Shown here: piece by piece, positions 35,838 through 46,610 of the stretch | Position numbering within the stretch: the stretch's first letter is position 1 | How the letters are laid out: each line of letters begins with the position of its first letter | Origin: Sabellastarte sp. h YS-2021 | Taxonomy: Eukaryota > Annelida > Polychaeta > Sabellida > Sabellidae | Direction: 5' to 3' | Length of the DNA stretch: 64,000 nucleotides | Assembly: GCA_964017235.1 (NCBI GenBank) | Contig: OZ024929.1 | Coordinates: 17,047,464-17,111,463 of the forward strand | The notes under the pieces: model-generated | Told to the model about the DNA's origin: nothing | The model's input: only the letters and a program-made list of their open reading frames with translations | The model's database searches: none | Translations under genes and position numbers: made by a program

Positions 35838-37174
35838 CTCCAAAGCCTCACTCAGTCCACCAGTAGGAGGTTGCCTCCGTTCTTTCAGGAGAGACTGGCA
35901 AACAAACAAATGTTCTCCAATGTTCTCCAAATGTTAAACATTATCACCAATGGCTACGTACTGCCATTCCTTTCAAAGCCAAATTTGGTCAGATTCCCTC
36001 TGATCCTGTCAGAGTACAAGGCCCATCAAAAAGACCAAGCCCTGGCCTCTTGTATCCAGTCTCTTCTGTCAAAGAACGCAATCGAACGGGTGGAAAATGT
36101 AAAATCTCTCGGGTTTTACAGTCACCTGTTCCTAGTACCCAAGCCTCATCAAAGGTAGAGGCCAGTCATAGACCTAAGCAGGCTCAACACTTTTCTACAC
36201 GTAGAAAAGTTCAAAATGGAAACTCCAGAGTCCATCAGGACCTCCCTGATTCCAGGGGAGTGGGTATCATCGATAGATCTGTCGGACGCTTACCTACACA
36301 TCCCCATCCATCCAAACTCAAGGAAATACCTAAGGTTTTGCTACAAGTCACAGGTGTTCCAGTTCACCTCCCTCCCATTCGGACTAGCCACAGCCCCCCA
36401 GGTCTTTACAATGATTGTAAAGGAAGTGAAACTAATGGCCCTCTCCAGAGGACTCAGAGTTCACCAATACCTGGACGACTGGCTGATCAGGTCCCAGTCT
36501 CAGGAGGAAGCCCAAGTGAACACTCAGGCAGTGGTAGACCTAACTCAGTCCTTGGGTTGGATAATAAATCAGGAAAAATCAGAACTGAAACCTACTCAGG
36601 TGTTTTCGTTCGTGGGCTACGAATACCATCTAGATTCAGCCCTTGTAAAACCCACTCAAGAGAGATGGCTCAAACTCCAGGATTTGATCCTAAGACTCAA
36701 GTCAAAACATGTTTTGACTGCAAGATGTTTGATATCGCTAATTGGGTTGCTTGCCTCAACGGAGAAAATGGTCCCGGAGGGACGCCTTAACATGAGACCC
36801 TTTCAGTTTCATCTCAAGGAGCACTGGAGATATCCTCAGTCGCGGGACAGCCTCCTTCCTTGGACAGAAGCCATTGCAGCCCACCTAGACTGGTGGCAAA
36901 ATCCCTCAAACGTGATGAAAGGTGGAGACCTTCATCCCAAGGACCACAGTATTCAACTCTTTACCGACGCCTCAAACGAAGGTTGGGGCGCTCACTTAGG
37001 TCTCACTGGCCCTTCGAGACTTCAAGGACCAGTGCCAGAACCAAACAGTGCTAGTTGCTACGGACAACTCAACAGTGGTAGCCTACATCAACAAACAAGG
37101 TGGAACTCACTCAGCAGAGATGTGTGCTCTCCTGTGGAAGATTATGACCTGGTGCCATCACTATCACATAACAT
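35838..37174 (+). pseudogene. DIRS-1 reverse transcriptase and RNase H, 5' portion
   Basis: The RT has motif A SSIDLSDAYLHIPIH, motif B LPFGLATAPQVFT and motif C QYLDDWLI, the DIRS/LTR-type YLDD box. RNase H begins with LFTDASNEGWGAHL (first Asp), then VLVATDNSTVVAYIN (second Asp). Only one stop, TAG at 36156-36158, interrupts the frame from 35871 to 37011, at a position expected to be Trp (before RPVIDLS). Near 37010 about 100 nt between the GWGAHL and LRDFKDQ segments are missing and the frame changes. An earlier frameshift lies around 35935, after the VGGCLRSF segment. The RNase H is then cut by the LINE at 37175. Confidence 0.88.
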
Positions 37175-39235
37175 GTACATGATTTGAGTGATGTTCTGGA
37201 TAGGCATGCACCTCTTATATCTAAATTGACGAAAAAGGAGTCCGCCGATTGGATGTCTGATGATTATCGACGTGCAAAGTCCCTTAGGCGCCAATTTGAG
37301 AGAACCTGGCGTAGGGCTAAAAGTACACTTAACAGGAGTAGGCTTCGTCGCCAGATTGCTCGGTGCAATGCACTTGTAAATGAAGATAAATCAGACTACT
37401 ATAGCAAACTGATCTCAGACAATAGTCATGACTCTCGAAAACTTTGGCGTGAGCTCCATAAGACCCTGAACAGGGTTTCTGATGCCACACTTCCATCTCA
37501 TGAGTCCGAAAAGTCATTGGCTGACCAGTTTGCCTCCTTCTTCAAAAACAAAATCAAGAAGATTAGAGATAATTTTGCTTCTTCTGGCACTGAATATGAT
37601 GTTAACCCTCCTTCAGATCCTCCCCAAATTACTGTCTTTAGGCAAGTTTCTGAAGATGCTGTTGATAAAATAATTAAAGCATCACCAACAAAATCATGCC
37701 TGTTGGACCCTCTGCCGACATTCCTGATTAAGGAATGCATTGATATATTGCTACCATCCCTTACAAAGCTGGTCAACTGCTCACTCATGGAAGGATGCGT
37801 TCCTGATGCCTTCAAATCTGCTGTGGTCACTCCACTTATTAAAAAGCCAAATCTTCCCTCAAATGACCTTAAGAATTATCGCCCTGTATCAGGTCTCAGT
37901 TTTATATCTAAATTGGTAGAACGTGTGGTTGCTAAGCAGCTGTTAGAACATATTAATGCCAATAACTTAGACAACCCGTACCAGTCGGCATATAAGGCGG
38001 GCCATTCAACTGAGACTGCTCTTCTCTACATAAAAAATGAGGTTCACTTATCATTGTCAAGAGGTGAATCCACTGCCTTGGTATTGCTGGACTTGTCTGC
38101 TGCCTTCGACACCATTGATCACTCTACTCTTCTGGGTTGCCTCCAAAACTGGTTTGGGGTCAGTGGCTCCATTCTGAAATGGTTCACATCCTACCTAATG
38201 GACCGTTACCAATCAGTAAAAATTGGTTCTACTTTGTCAGATGTTTGTAAACTCCTATTTGGTGTTCCCCAAGGTTCTGTCCTGGGTCCTTTGTTGTTCT
38301 CATTGTACACTACCCCCCTCAGTTCCATTATCAGTAAACATAATGGAATAAAGTTTCATTTCTATGCTGATGACAGCCAACTTTATATACATTTATCCCA
38401 GAAGAATGCATCTGCTGCCTTTGAAAAGCTAAATAAGTGCCTAAATGATGTTAAAGAGTGGATGACAACTAGTAAGCTCAAACTGAATCCTGATAAGACT
38501 GAGTTTATCATCTTTGGTTCGAAGAGACAAAGGGATAAGTTGAAAGCATGTTTTCCAATTGATATCCTGGGCAACTCACTCTGCCCTGCAGATTCAGTAA
38601 AAAATCTGGGTGTGTGGCTTGATTCAGATTTCTCTTTGTCCAAGCATGTTCAGAATGTCTGCAAAAGTTGTTTTGTTAAACTCCGTGACTTCAGACATGT
38701 CAGGCGGTTTCTTACTCATGATGTTTCTGTGCTGGTAGCCAACGCTCTTGTTAGTAGTCGGTTGGATTACTGCAACTCACTTTTCAGGAGCCTGTCCAAG
38801 TTCAATCTACGCAAATTACAGTGCATCCAAAATAGTGCAGCTAGAATTGTATCAAACACCAGTCGATACACCAGCATAACTCCTGTGCTAAAGAAACTGC
38901 ATTGGCTTCCTGTTGAACAGCGCATTGTGTTCAAGACAGTCACACTTGTTTATAAGTATCTTCACACAGGTTTTCCCAGGTATTTTTCACCACATCTTTC
39001 CTCCTACAGCAGTTCTTACAGTACCAGGCGCAGTCAAAGTGGTGGTAATTTCCTAGTTATTCCAAAGTTCTGCCCCTCTGTTCATAAATCTGTCAAACAG
39101 TTTGGTAATAGTTTTGCGTTTGATGCTCCTACTGTGTGGAATACTCTCCCTGATGTGATTCGTGCCTCTCCATCCCTGGCCTCCTTCAGAAAACAGCTTA
39201 AAACCTACCTGTACACCAAAGCATATCCACCCTAG
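37175..39235 (+). CDS. LINE ORF2 remnant: reverse transcriptase, open for over 680 codons
   Basis: The frame is open from the insertion edge (VHDLSDVLDRHAP..) to TAG at 39233-39235. The first ~110 residues are the linker that follows the endonuclease. The RT core follows: KNYRPVSGLSFISKLVERVV, motif A VLLDLSAAFDTIDH (about residue 297), motif B GVPQGSVLGPLLF (about 360), motif C FYADDSQLY (about 392), then LKLNPDKTEF and LGVWLDS. The C-terminus (FAFDAPTVWNTLP..LKTYLYTKAYPP) is typical of CR1/L2. All catalytic Asp residues are present. The lack of any stop shows that the copy is young, but without an endonuclease it cannot move itself. Confidence 0.92.
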   Translation, partial: VHDLSDVLDRHAPLISKLTKKESADWMSDDYRRAKSLRRQFERTWRRAKSTLNRSRLRRQIARCNALVNEDKSDYYSKLISDNSHDSRKLWRELHKTLNRVSDATLPSHESEKSLADQFASFFKNKIKKIRDNFASSGTEYDVNPPSDPPQITVFRQVSEDAVDKIIKASPTKSCLLDPLPTFLIKECIDILLPSLTKLVNCSLMEGCVPDAFKSAVVTPLIKKPNLPSNDLKNYRPVSGLSFISKLVERVVAKQLLEHINANNLDNPYQSAYKAGHSTETALLYIKNEVHLSLSRGESTALVLLDLSAAFDTIDHSTLLGCLQNWFGVSGSILKWFTSYLMDRYQSVKIGSTLSDVCKLLFGVPQGSVLGPLLFSLYTTPLSSIISKHNGIKFHFYADDSQLYIHLSQKNASAAFEKLNKCLNDVKEWMTTSKLKLNPDKTEFIIFGSKRQRDKLKACFPIDILGNSLCPADSVKNLGVWLDSDFSLSKHVQNVCKSCFVKLRDFRHVRRFLTHDVSVLVANALVSSRLDYCNSLFRSLSKFNLRKLQCIQNSAARIVSNTSRYTSITPVLKKLHWLPVEQRIVFKTVTLVYKYLHTGFPRYFSPHLSSYSSSYSTRRSQSGGNFLVIPKFCPSVHKSVKQFGNSFAFDAPTVWNTLPDVIRASPSLASFRKQLKTYLYTKAYPP

Positions 39236-39390
39236 CCTGAATCATCCTCCTGGCGTTCTCCGTGGTGTTCGACCCCTGTTATGTCCCTGGACACAGAATT
39301 TTGTTGGCTGCTTTTTGTTTTGTTGCGCCTTAGAGTCCTCTTGTTTGGGGAGATTAAGCGCTATAAAAGTCCAATTAGAATTAGAATTAG
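37175..39390 (+). mobile_element. 5'-truncated CR1/L2-type LINE inserted into DIRS-1
   Basis: It is flanked by AACAT on both sides (37170-37174 and 39391-39395), a 5-bp target duplication. Removing the insert plus one copy restores the DIRS reading frame through ..HIT-LKARHIPG... The 3' end has the AGATTAAGCGCTATAAAAGT tail and a short ATTAGA repeat. ORF1 and the endonuclease are missing. Matching tails elsewhere in the window: 2086-2740, 28281-28375 and 60220-60500, all inverted. Confidence 0.93.
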
Positions 39391-39395
39391 AACAT

Positions 39396-39880
39396 TGAAA
39401 GCCAGGCACATTCCAGGGTGCCTGAATGTGATGGCCGACCTTCTGTCCAGGTCCAACCAAGTGCAGTCAACAGAATGGTCTCTGCATCTGCAGGTGTTCA
39501 AACAGATCTGCCAAAAGTGGTTCACACCTCATGTAGACTTATTTGCCACTCATCTGAACCACAAACTTCCACTGTACGTATCTTCTGTCCCAGACCCAAA
39601 GGCTTGGGACATAGATGCTCTGAACATAAACTGGACGAGTCTCACTGCCTATGCTTACCCTCCTACGGCTCTCCTTCACAAGGTGATCCAAAAGATCAAG
39701 CAGTGCCATTGCCTGATCATCGTAATAGCCCCAGGCTGGCCAGGGATGCCCTGGTTTTGGGACCTAGTGCAGCTCTCAACAGAGATCCCACTACAACTCC
39801 CAGTGTCAACGACCCTACTCAAACAGTCCCACAAGTATGTGTTCCACAACAACCCACAACAGCTCAACCTCCACACCTGG
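39396..39880 (+). pseudogene. DIRS-1 RNase H, 3' portion and connection
   Basis: The frame continues from 37174 with LKARHIPGCLNVMADLLSR (third RNase H Asp), then VDLFATHLNHKLPLYVS, PDPKAWDIDALNINW, YAYPPTALL and IVIAPGWPGMPWFWDL, all standard for the DIRS connection region. It stays open to 40045 and overlaps the recombinase frame. Confidence 0.88.
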
Positions 39881-40895
39881 TGTCTAGGAGCGGACAACTC
39901 CAAGAACAAGGCTTCTCTGTGGAGGTGGCAGAGAGAATTGCTGCTCCTCAGCGGTCATCAACAAGGACCATCTACAAGTCAAAGTGGGCCCTATTTGAAA
40001 AATGGTGGAGAGAAAATTCGGTGGATTTCTCCACTCCATCTGTGAAACAAATCTCAGATTTTTTCATGTACCTGGACCAAGACCTAAACAGGCGCCCCTC
40101 GACCATTGATGGTTACAGGACTGCAATCGTTGCCCAACGGCCCACCATACTGCACACAATGCAGACCTTCATAGGTTACTCTCCAGTTTCCACAGGGATC
40201 GTCCAAAAAGTTCCAGAAATCTTCCTAAGTGGAACCTTTCTGTTGTTCTCAATGAGCTCACAAAAGCACCCTTTGAGCCTATGAAAGACACAGACCTCAA
40301 ACATCTTACCCTCAAAACTGCTTTCTTGCTAGCTTTGGCCTCCGGCAAACGCCGCAGCGAAATCCATGCCTGGGTCGCAAACAAAGTATCTAATCTAGGT
40401 CAATGAGAAAAGGTTGCCTTGTTCCCTTCTTCTGATTTCATAGCCAAAAACCAACTAGCAAGAGAAAGTTCTCAAAGTGTGTCTCCGGTGACTATTCCTG
40501 CTTTGACTACCATTGTGGATAGACAATTCAAAGAAGACAGGACCCTGTGTCCGGTGCAGGCCCTGAGCTACTATTTGGATCGAACCAAAGACCTGAGGGG
40601 GTCTCGTTCCCTCCTTTTCATCTCCTTCAAGAAAGGACATACCTCAGACATCAGACCCGCTACTCTCTCTTCATGGTTGAAACAAACTATCCTACTTTGT
40701 TATAAACAAGCAGACCAACAAGCCTTGGACTTGGTCCAAGTTAAAGCGCATGACATTCGGGCCTTCGTGGCCTCTGAGGCCTTTTACGGTGGGGTATCGG
40801 TGGACCAAATCATGCAAGCCTGTCACTAGAAAGCTCACAACACATTTACAAATTTTTACCTAAAAGACCTTACTTGGTCAGACAACGACAACAAT
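39880..40895 (+). pseudogene. DIRS-1 tyrosine recombinase (broken)
   Basis: The N-terminal SAM-like part reads ERIAAPQRSSTRTIYKSKWA..STIDGYRTAI. The frame shifts between about 40090 and 40165. The catalytic domain has LASGKRRSEIHAW (first Arg, 40340-40375), VKAHDIRAF (His-x-x-Arg, about 40741-40767) and TFTNFYLKD (nucleophilic Tyr, about 40845-40870). Stops TGA 40404-40406 and TAG 40827-40829 both fall where Trp is expected (before EKVALFP and before KAHNTF). It ends near LGPVVAAEQI. All four catalytic residues are visible, but the gene cannot be read as it stands. Confidence 0.88.
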
Positions 40896-40968
40896 ATGTA
40901 TCTGGGACCCGTAGTGGCGGCAGAACAGATCCTTCCCCTCAGACCAGTTGTCCTCGGAAAGAAAAAAG

Positions 40969-40994
40969 TGGGGGGGGGGGGGGGGGGGGGGGGG
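40969..40994. repeat. Poly-G run
   Basis: More than 20 consecutive G just after the recombinase. Length is likely to be unreliable in the assembly. Confidence 0.9.
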
Positions 40995-41467
40995 CACATC
41001 CGCTACAAACAAGTCTTCAGGAGTCTAATCCCAGGATCTAGGTATTCTTTTACCTTCAAGATGTTACGGGTAAGGTCACTTTTGTTTTTTAGTTTATCAA
41101 AGTAATTTGTATTAAGGACTTATTAAATTGTCATTAATCTCATATTCAGGTGGCAAAAATTTTATGAGAATTCCAACCATTGGGCTGGTATGTCACTCGT
41201 GACGGGCCCCTAGCGACCCTTAGACCTCTAAGTGAGCACTGCTGCACTTCTGTCCTACAATCAAAACATCTTGACAGTTTTAGCACTGTCTTCTATTCTA
41301 TAGGTTTTTGGCTCCTTACAGGCCCAGTCTTTGGGATTGGGGCACTGAAAATGGGACTCAGACTGGTATTTCTAACACTATTCTAATATATATATTACTT
41401 CAAATCTAAGAAAAATTGACATTCCTTCCAGTCTCAGCTGTAATCCCGCCACCGGGCGGTTGGATTC

Positions 41468-41571
41468 AGCATTGAGTCCCACATGGTAAGCTATTGTAGC
41501 GTAATAAAATTGAAAATTTTAATTACTTAAATGTAGCTTTTATAAGCTACAAGCTTACCATGTGGGACTCA
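41468..41571 (+). repeat. DIRS-1 internal complementary region
   Basis: The left half (CAGCATTGAGTCCCACATGG..GTAATAAAAT) is the inverse of the extreme left end of the element. The right half (AATTACTTAAATGTAGC..TACCATGTGGGACTC) is the inverse of the extreme right end. This is the template that lets DIRS elements rebuild their ends and circularise. Confidence 0.92.
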
Positions 41572-41629
41572 GAAGAGTCCCACCCTGCCTTCCCGCTGTT
41601 TACAGCTGAGGGGTAGGTTTAAAAAATTT

Positions 41630-41816
41630 CAACGAGAAAGTAGGGCGATTGGTCAGAAGTTATCACATGACGACAACGAGAGGCTACGGCCAACTATAAA
41701 TGTCTATTTTTCTTAGACGTTGGCCATGATGCCTTGTGGCCATCCGAGTACAGCATTGAGTCCCACATGGTAAGCTTGTAGCTTATAAAAGCTACATTTA
41801 AGTAATTAAAATTTTC
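41630..41816 (+). repeat. DIRS-1 right inverted terminal repeat
   Basis: Inverse of the left repeat from CAACGAGAAAGTAGGGCGAT to GGTAAGCTTG, then its own outer 40 bp (TAGCTTATAAAAGCTACATT..) ending near ATTTTC. Confidence 0.92.
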
Positions 41817-42521
41817 AAATTTGTGCCAATTTGAAGTATATGCCAAGTTATGGTGGAAAGCAGTTATATTGTTGTATATTATATGTGTATAATATTAGGT
41901 TTTATCATTTGTAGCAATATCAAGTTTTATTGTATACTCATTGTGGTCAACCAATTTCACTCCTTAGTTTATAAAGGCCATTTTTACCAGTCTGATTTGT
42001 TTGTGTAATATATCCCTTATATGTCAAAAATGTTTCCATGGGAACTATATATGTGCATATATACATTTATTGGCAACTACATATGTAAGTACATTTATGG
42101 TGCATGGAGTTAAAACTTGAAACCCAAAACATTTAACTTTTGCAATTATATACAAAAATAGCTCAAGGTTGGTAAGTGTAATTGGACCTCTTTTTATTCA
42201 ATTTACAAGGATCTGCCTTTGATAATACAAATATTTACGGTTGTGCAGTGGTTTGCATAGAGTATACCACAGTATGGGAAATTATTTGCAAATATGAAAA
42301 CTCCCCTTAATATACCAAAATACTAGTGGACTTTCTTGTAAAAGTTATAAAATTTACATTTTAAGGTAATTTGCCAAAACTGTTGCTAGAATTTCATTGA
42401 ATCTTTGTTTTCATTGCTTTTCTCAACCAATCTCTTGGATCTCATATATTTAAACATTTCTATACTGATTACCCAAATTGACCACACTATTATTATTATT
42501 ATTATTGATTCATAAAATACA
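41817..42521. other. AT-rich DNA, nothing recognised
   Basis: A short (TTA)n run at 42488-42507 is the only feature seen. Confidence 0.35.
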
Positions 42522-43450
42522 TTTTACCTCACAGCCTTTAAGGGTTGTGTGGGTATTGTTTTCACCGCTGGTGTGCAGATGGTCAGGCAGGTAGGTGGTT
42601 TGGTCTGCTGGAAGAAGCTTGTCCGGCTGTGTCTCAGGAACCATGAGGTGTAAAATATTGATACTTGGTGGGGAAGTTGGTTGGGGTGGGGGTTGCGGGT
42701 GTGCAATATCATGGTGTCCCCTTGATTCAACCTTTGACCTTGCTGTAGTGACCTTGAGTTTAAAAATCTTGTCCAGGCTATATCTCAGAAACTGTAAGGT
42801 GTAGGAAGTTAATACAGTACTTGGTAAGGACATTGGTTGGGGATTGTAGGTGTGCAGTGTCATGGTGTGACTTTGAGTTGATCTTTGACCTTGCTGTAGT
42901 GACCTTCATCTTTAAAATCTAGTCTGGGCTGTATATCAGAGACCATAAGGTGTGGGAAGTTGATACTTGGTAGGAACATTGGTTAGGAAGTGTAGGTGTG
43001 CAATGTCATGGTGTAACCTTGATTTAACCTTTAACCCTGTAATAGCGACCTTCACCTTTAAAATCTTAGCAAGGTTATATCTTGGAAACTGTAAGGTGTA
43101 GGAAGTTGATACTTGGAGACTTTAGTTAGGGGATGTAGGTGTGCAGTGTCATTGTGTGACCTTGATTTGTCCTTTGACCTTTGATTTTGTCACCTTCGTG
43201 AGCTTGACCTTTAAAATCTCATGTCTCATGGCCATTTCTCATAAACCGTAAGGTGTAGACTGTAGGAAGTTGATTCTTGGATGGGCCATTGGTTTGGGAG
43301 TGTAGGTATTCTAAATCATGGTGTGACCTTTAACACTAGCACTGCCAAAGTGTATTCACATGTCATATTGAAGATGTAGTTCTCTCATTTCAAAGATATA
43401 TGGATTGGTGCAACTGATTATTTTGTACTTTTACCTAATAATGTCCATGC
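42522..43450 (+). mobile_element. Tandem-repeat-carrying element, family TR1 copy 3 (truncated)
   Basis: It opens TTTTACCTCACAGCCTTTAA with the GGGTTGTGTGGGTA return arm, as in the copies at 11176 and 18297. About five monomers of about 150 bp follow and the start of the unique tail (GTGCAACTGATTATTTTGTA); it stops near 43450, so the tail's 3' end is lost. Confidence 0.75.
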
Positions 43451-43969
43451 AGTGGAACACTATATTATTTGAACATGATTATTTTGTTGTTTTTTTTTTG
43501 TTTTTTTTTTTTGGGGGGGGGGGATTACCAGTGTATACACAGGATGCTCAAACTGCTCAAAGATAAGATTGGATTGTAAAAGTTTAACAACCTCATATGT
43601 TGTATCACCTAAAAAATCTGCAAGTCACAATATGTGGGCCAAACAAAAAGACACCTCATCATGGACTGATTCCAGGGCCACATGTACAACATCACATCAA
43701 AGAATACAAATGATATAGTGACACCATTTCAGCAAAATGTGACCACCTGTATTATGGCATTATGGTCTTGGAAATATACATAGTGGATTTGATCCATGAC
43801 CACCCAGAGTCACCCCAGGGTTTTTAATTTTTGTAGGACCATTGAATGACACTGACAACACAGACTCACAAGGTAGCACCCCTGGGTCTCGGTGTACAAG
43901 AGTAATCCAGAGCAAACAAGATCAATGATGCATCTGTGGCCAAATGCAAGATGTATCCATTGGAAAAAT
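43451..43969. other. T/G low-complexity run and unrecognised DNA
   Basis: 43482-43523 is a T-run followed by a G-run. Nothing else recognised. Confidence 0.4.
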
Positions 43970-44900
43970 TACCAACTAACATGGTTTTGAAAATGAACAT
44001 CATTTTTCAGTAATAAGCAAGTTGTAACCACTTTTAAATTTGGCTACCCTCGTTTGACCTTGAAGCAGAGGCCCAAGGTCAAATTTGAACTCATTACAAA
44101 ATTCCTAGCTCATGATTTCCTATAGTTTGGTTTCACATTGCAAACCTCTAGGACCAATAATAAGCGAGTTATAAGCACTTTCAGTTTTGGTATCCTCATT
44201 TGACCTTGAAGGAGGGCCCAAGGTCAAATCTGACCACATCAGAAGATTCCTAGCCCATGATTTCCTGTGGGTCGGTTTCACAATGCAAACCTCTAGGACC
44301 AATAATAAGTGAGTTATAAGCACTTTTAAATTTGGCTATCCTAGATTGACCTTGAACGGGGCGCTCAAGGTCATATCTGACTACAATAGAAGATTCCAAG
44401 CCCATGATTTCCGATGGTTTGGCTTCACATGTCAAACCTCTAAGACCAATAATGAAGGAGATATAAGCACTTTTAAATTTGGCTATCCTAGATTGACCTT
44501 GAACGGGGCGCTCAAGGTCATATCTGACTACAATAGAAGATTCCAAGCCCATGATTTCCGATGGTTTGGCTTCACATGTCAAACCTCTAAGACCAATAAT
44601 GAAGGAGATATAGACACTTTTCATGACAAAGAAATGCCCGTGTCGGCCATCTTGTTTTTCAAAATAAGGCAAAAAATATTCCCAGTCAAGATTTTGTCAT
44701 GATTAACATATCCTGTGAATTTGAGATCTTTACCTATAACAACCTTTGCCAACATAACTCCTTGCTTCAAGTCAAAAAATGCTTGTGACCACCATCTTGT
44801 TTTTTAAAATGAGGCCAAAAATATTTCCAGCAAGATTTTGTAATGATAAATATATCTGGCAAATTTGAGAACTCTATCTACAATACCTTGGTCTCCAGAG
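43970..44900. repeat. Tandem array of about 147-bp units (family TR4, left array)
   Basis: Units contain AATAATAAGCGAGTTATAAG, CACTTTTAAATTTGGCTATCC, TTGACCTTGAA, CAAGGTCA and CCCATGATTTCC. 44334-44480 and 44481-44613 are identical by eye. The array continues into a CGGCCATCTTGTTTTTCAAA module repeated at about 44650 and 44790. The same family is inverted at 54360-55010. Open frames here are repeat by-products. Confidence 0.8.
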
Positions 44901-46125
44901 GGGTAACAGGAATATCACTGTGGTGTCTGCGAACTAATGTGTAATCTATAGTATCCACAAATATATACCTCTCGCCACATTAAAAAGTTTTTATGTACCA
45001 GGCATATACTGAGTTCCATATCACTATATCACTACCCACACTGGCCCAAAGGTATGTATGGTGCCGCACAGGTAACCAGTCATCGTGTACACTTGCTAGA
45101 CCAAACCTGTCCTACATTATCAGATCCCCCCCTCAAAAAAAAAAAGCCTTTAAAAGAACAGATGTTGTTAAAAGAGGTCACAGTGTAAGCAAAGTGGACA
45201 GTGTCCTTCATTACATTTAAGGTAATGATAATATAACTGCACAATCGTATTATGAAGGCACATCCTTTTCTTTCATGTCCACCACATGAGTTTCACTACA
45301 GACCATATCCCAGTTTCCGTCGGACCACCATCCACGCATCTGATGAGTCTCCATGATGAACTGTGCAAGGTCCAACATCGTATTGGTGAATGTAATTTCA
45401 TGATCAACATGTTAGAGACGTCACTAACATAATATGACATTACTGTAACCTCACGAAAAAGGGCAGAATGATTTTGGCATCATCCTTGAACATTGATTTG
45501 ATTGGAAAAGAAAAGTCCTCACTAAGATTACCTAAAATGGCTCAATTTTTCCGGTCATTTAAACGTTATCACACAAGCAGGAAGGACGTGTTTTCTTAGA
45601 CAGATATTCTCCACTTCCACGTAGAAATTATGTTTATACAATTTATGTCTGGATCATAGAGACCTTGTCAGTATCATTCAGTGATAAAACAATAGGATGA
45701 TATAAGTTTGGAGGAGTGAAAATAAGTTTGTAAAAATTGAATCCTGTACATTTGTGTAATCGAATAATGTAGGTTTATTTTATATAAAACCGACTTAGGG
45801 GATGTTTTGAATGTACAATGTATATGACTTACAGTGTTATGACAACTCGTATAGTTTTTTTGTGGCTTATAATAATTATAAAAGTATAAAGATACTTTAA
45901 AACAATTATTTTCATTGATGTACCTTAGAATCTGCTAAATCACAGATTAAGCACTATAAAGTACATTATATTGCCAATTAATGTTTGTCTGTGTTCATTT
46001 CGGCCATATTGTGAGCGGTTTATAGAATGATAAACTGCAAATTCCATATAATTCTGAATAATCATTAATTAAATATTGACTAGAAGATCCAAAATCACCT
46101 GTTCTCATGTGATTTTTTATGTCAG
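44901..46125. other. AT-rich DNA, nothing recognised
   Basis: No gene or terminal structure was seen. Confidence 0.35.
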
Positions 46126-46294
46126 CTGACTTGTCAGTCAGCTGACATTATGTCATCACTCTGCGGCGTGGGCGTCCGCGTCCGCGTGAACAACTTCTTT
46201 TCCAAAACTACAAGGCCTAGAGACATGCTGTTTTTTTTAAAAGATACCTTATCTATCGAGGATGAAAAGTTGTTCAAGGCATGCAAATCTGTCT

Positions 46295-46488
46295 TTTTAT
46301 TGCGTTAATACATCCTATCCAATGGACAATTGCTTTACCGGTCGGCGCGACCGGTCCCGCCAAACGCCAGAAAAAGACGTCCTGTATATAATACCAGCAG
46401 GACCGGTCAGTAGTGTGCATTCGCTAGGTGGCGCATCATACTTGCTTCCTGTCTAGACAGAGTGACGTCAGTTCATCTTTTTCGTTTG
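46295..46488 (+). repeat. DIRS-2 left inverted terminal repeat
   Basis: It contains CCTATCCAATGGACAATTGC, ACCGGTCGGCGCGACCGGTC, AAAAAGACGTCCTGTATATA and GTCTAGACAGAGTGACGTCA. Apart from the outer bases (ACATCC versus ACCC) and one G/A difference it is identical to the inverse of 52204-52417. Confidence 0.93.
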
Positions 46489-46610
46489 GCGCGTGTAGTG
46501 TGCGGACGCGTTTTGAATTTATCTCCAAGTTTGAAGAAAACGCGGTTTATTCTACGAATTTAAAGCTTATTTTCTTCTGAAAATATATATTTTGTGTCAC
46601 TTACATATCA

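Larger units (their letters stand above)
33298..41816 (+). mobile_element. DIRS-type tyrosine-recombinase retrotransposon (DIRS-1), decayed and interrupted by a LINE
   Basis: DIRS elements copy by reverse transcription and integrate as circles with a tyrosine recombinase, so they have inverted terminal repeats plus an internal complementary region and no target duplication. All parts are here: left repeat 33298-33467, gag-like region 33694-35834, RT-RNase H 35838-37174 continuing at 39396, recombinase about 39880-40890, internal complementary region 41468-41571 and right repeat 41630-41816. The length without the 2.2-kb LINE insert is about 6.3 kb, normal for the group. Frames are broken in several places, so it is not autonomous now. 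The trinucleotide TTC precedes the left end and closes the right end, as expected of circle integration. Confidence 0.92.

Noticed and set aside
36050..36790. 246-codon open frame overlapping the DIRS-1 RT
   Set aside because: It is the RT region read in another frame; the frame with YLDD and other RT motifs is the real one.
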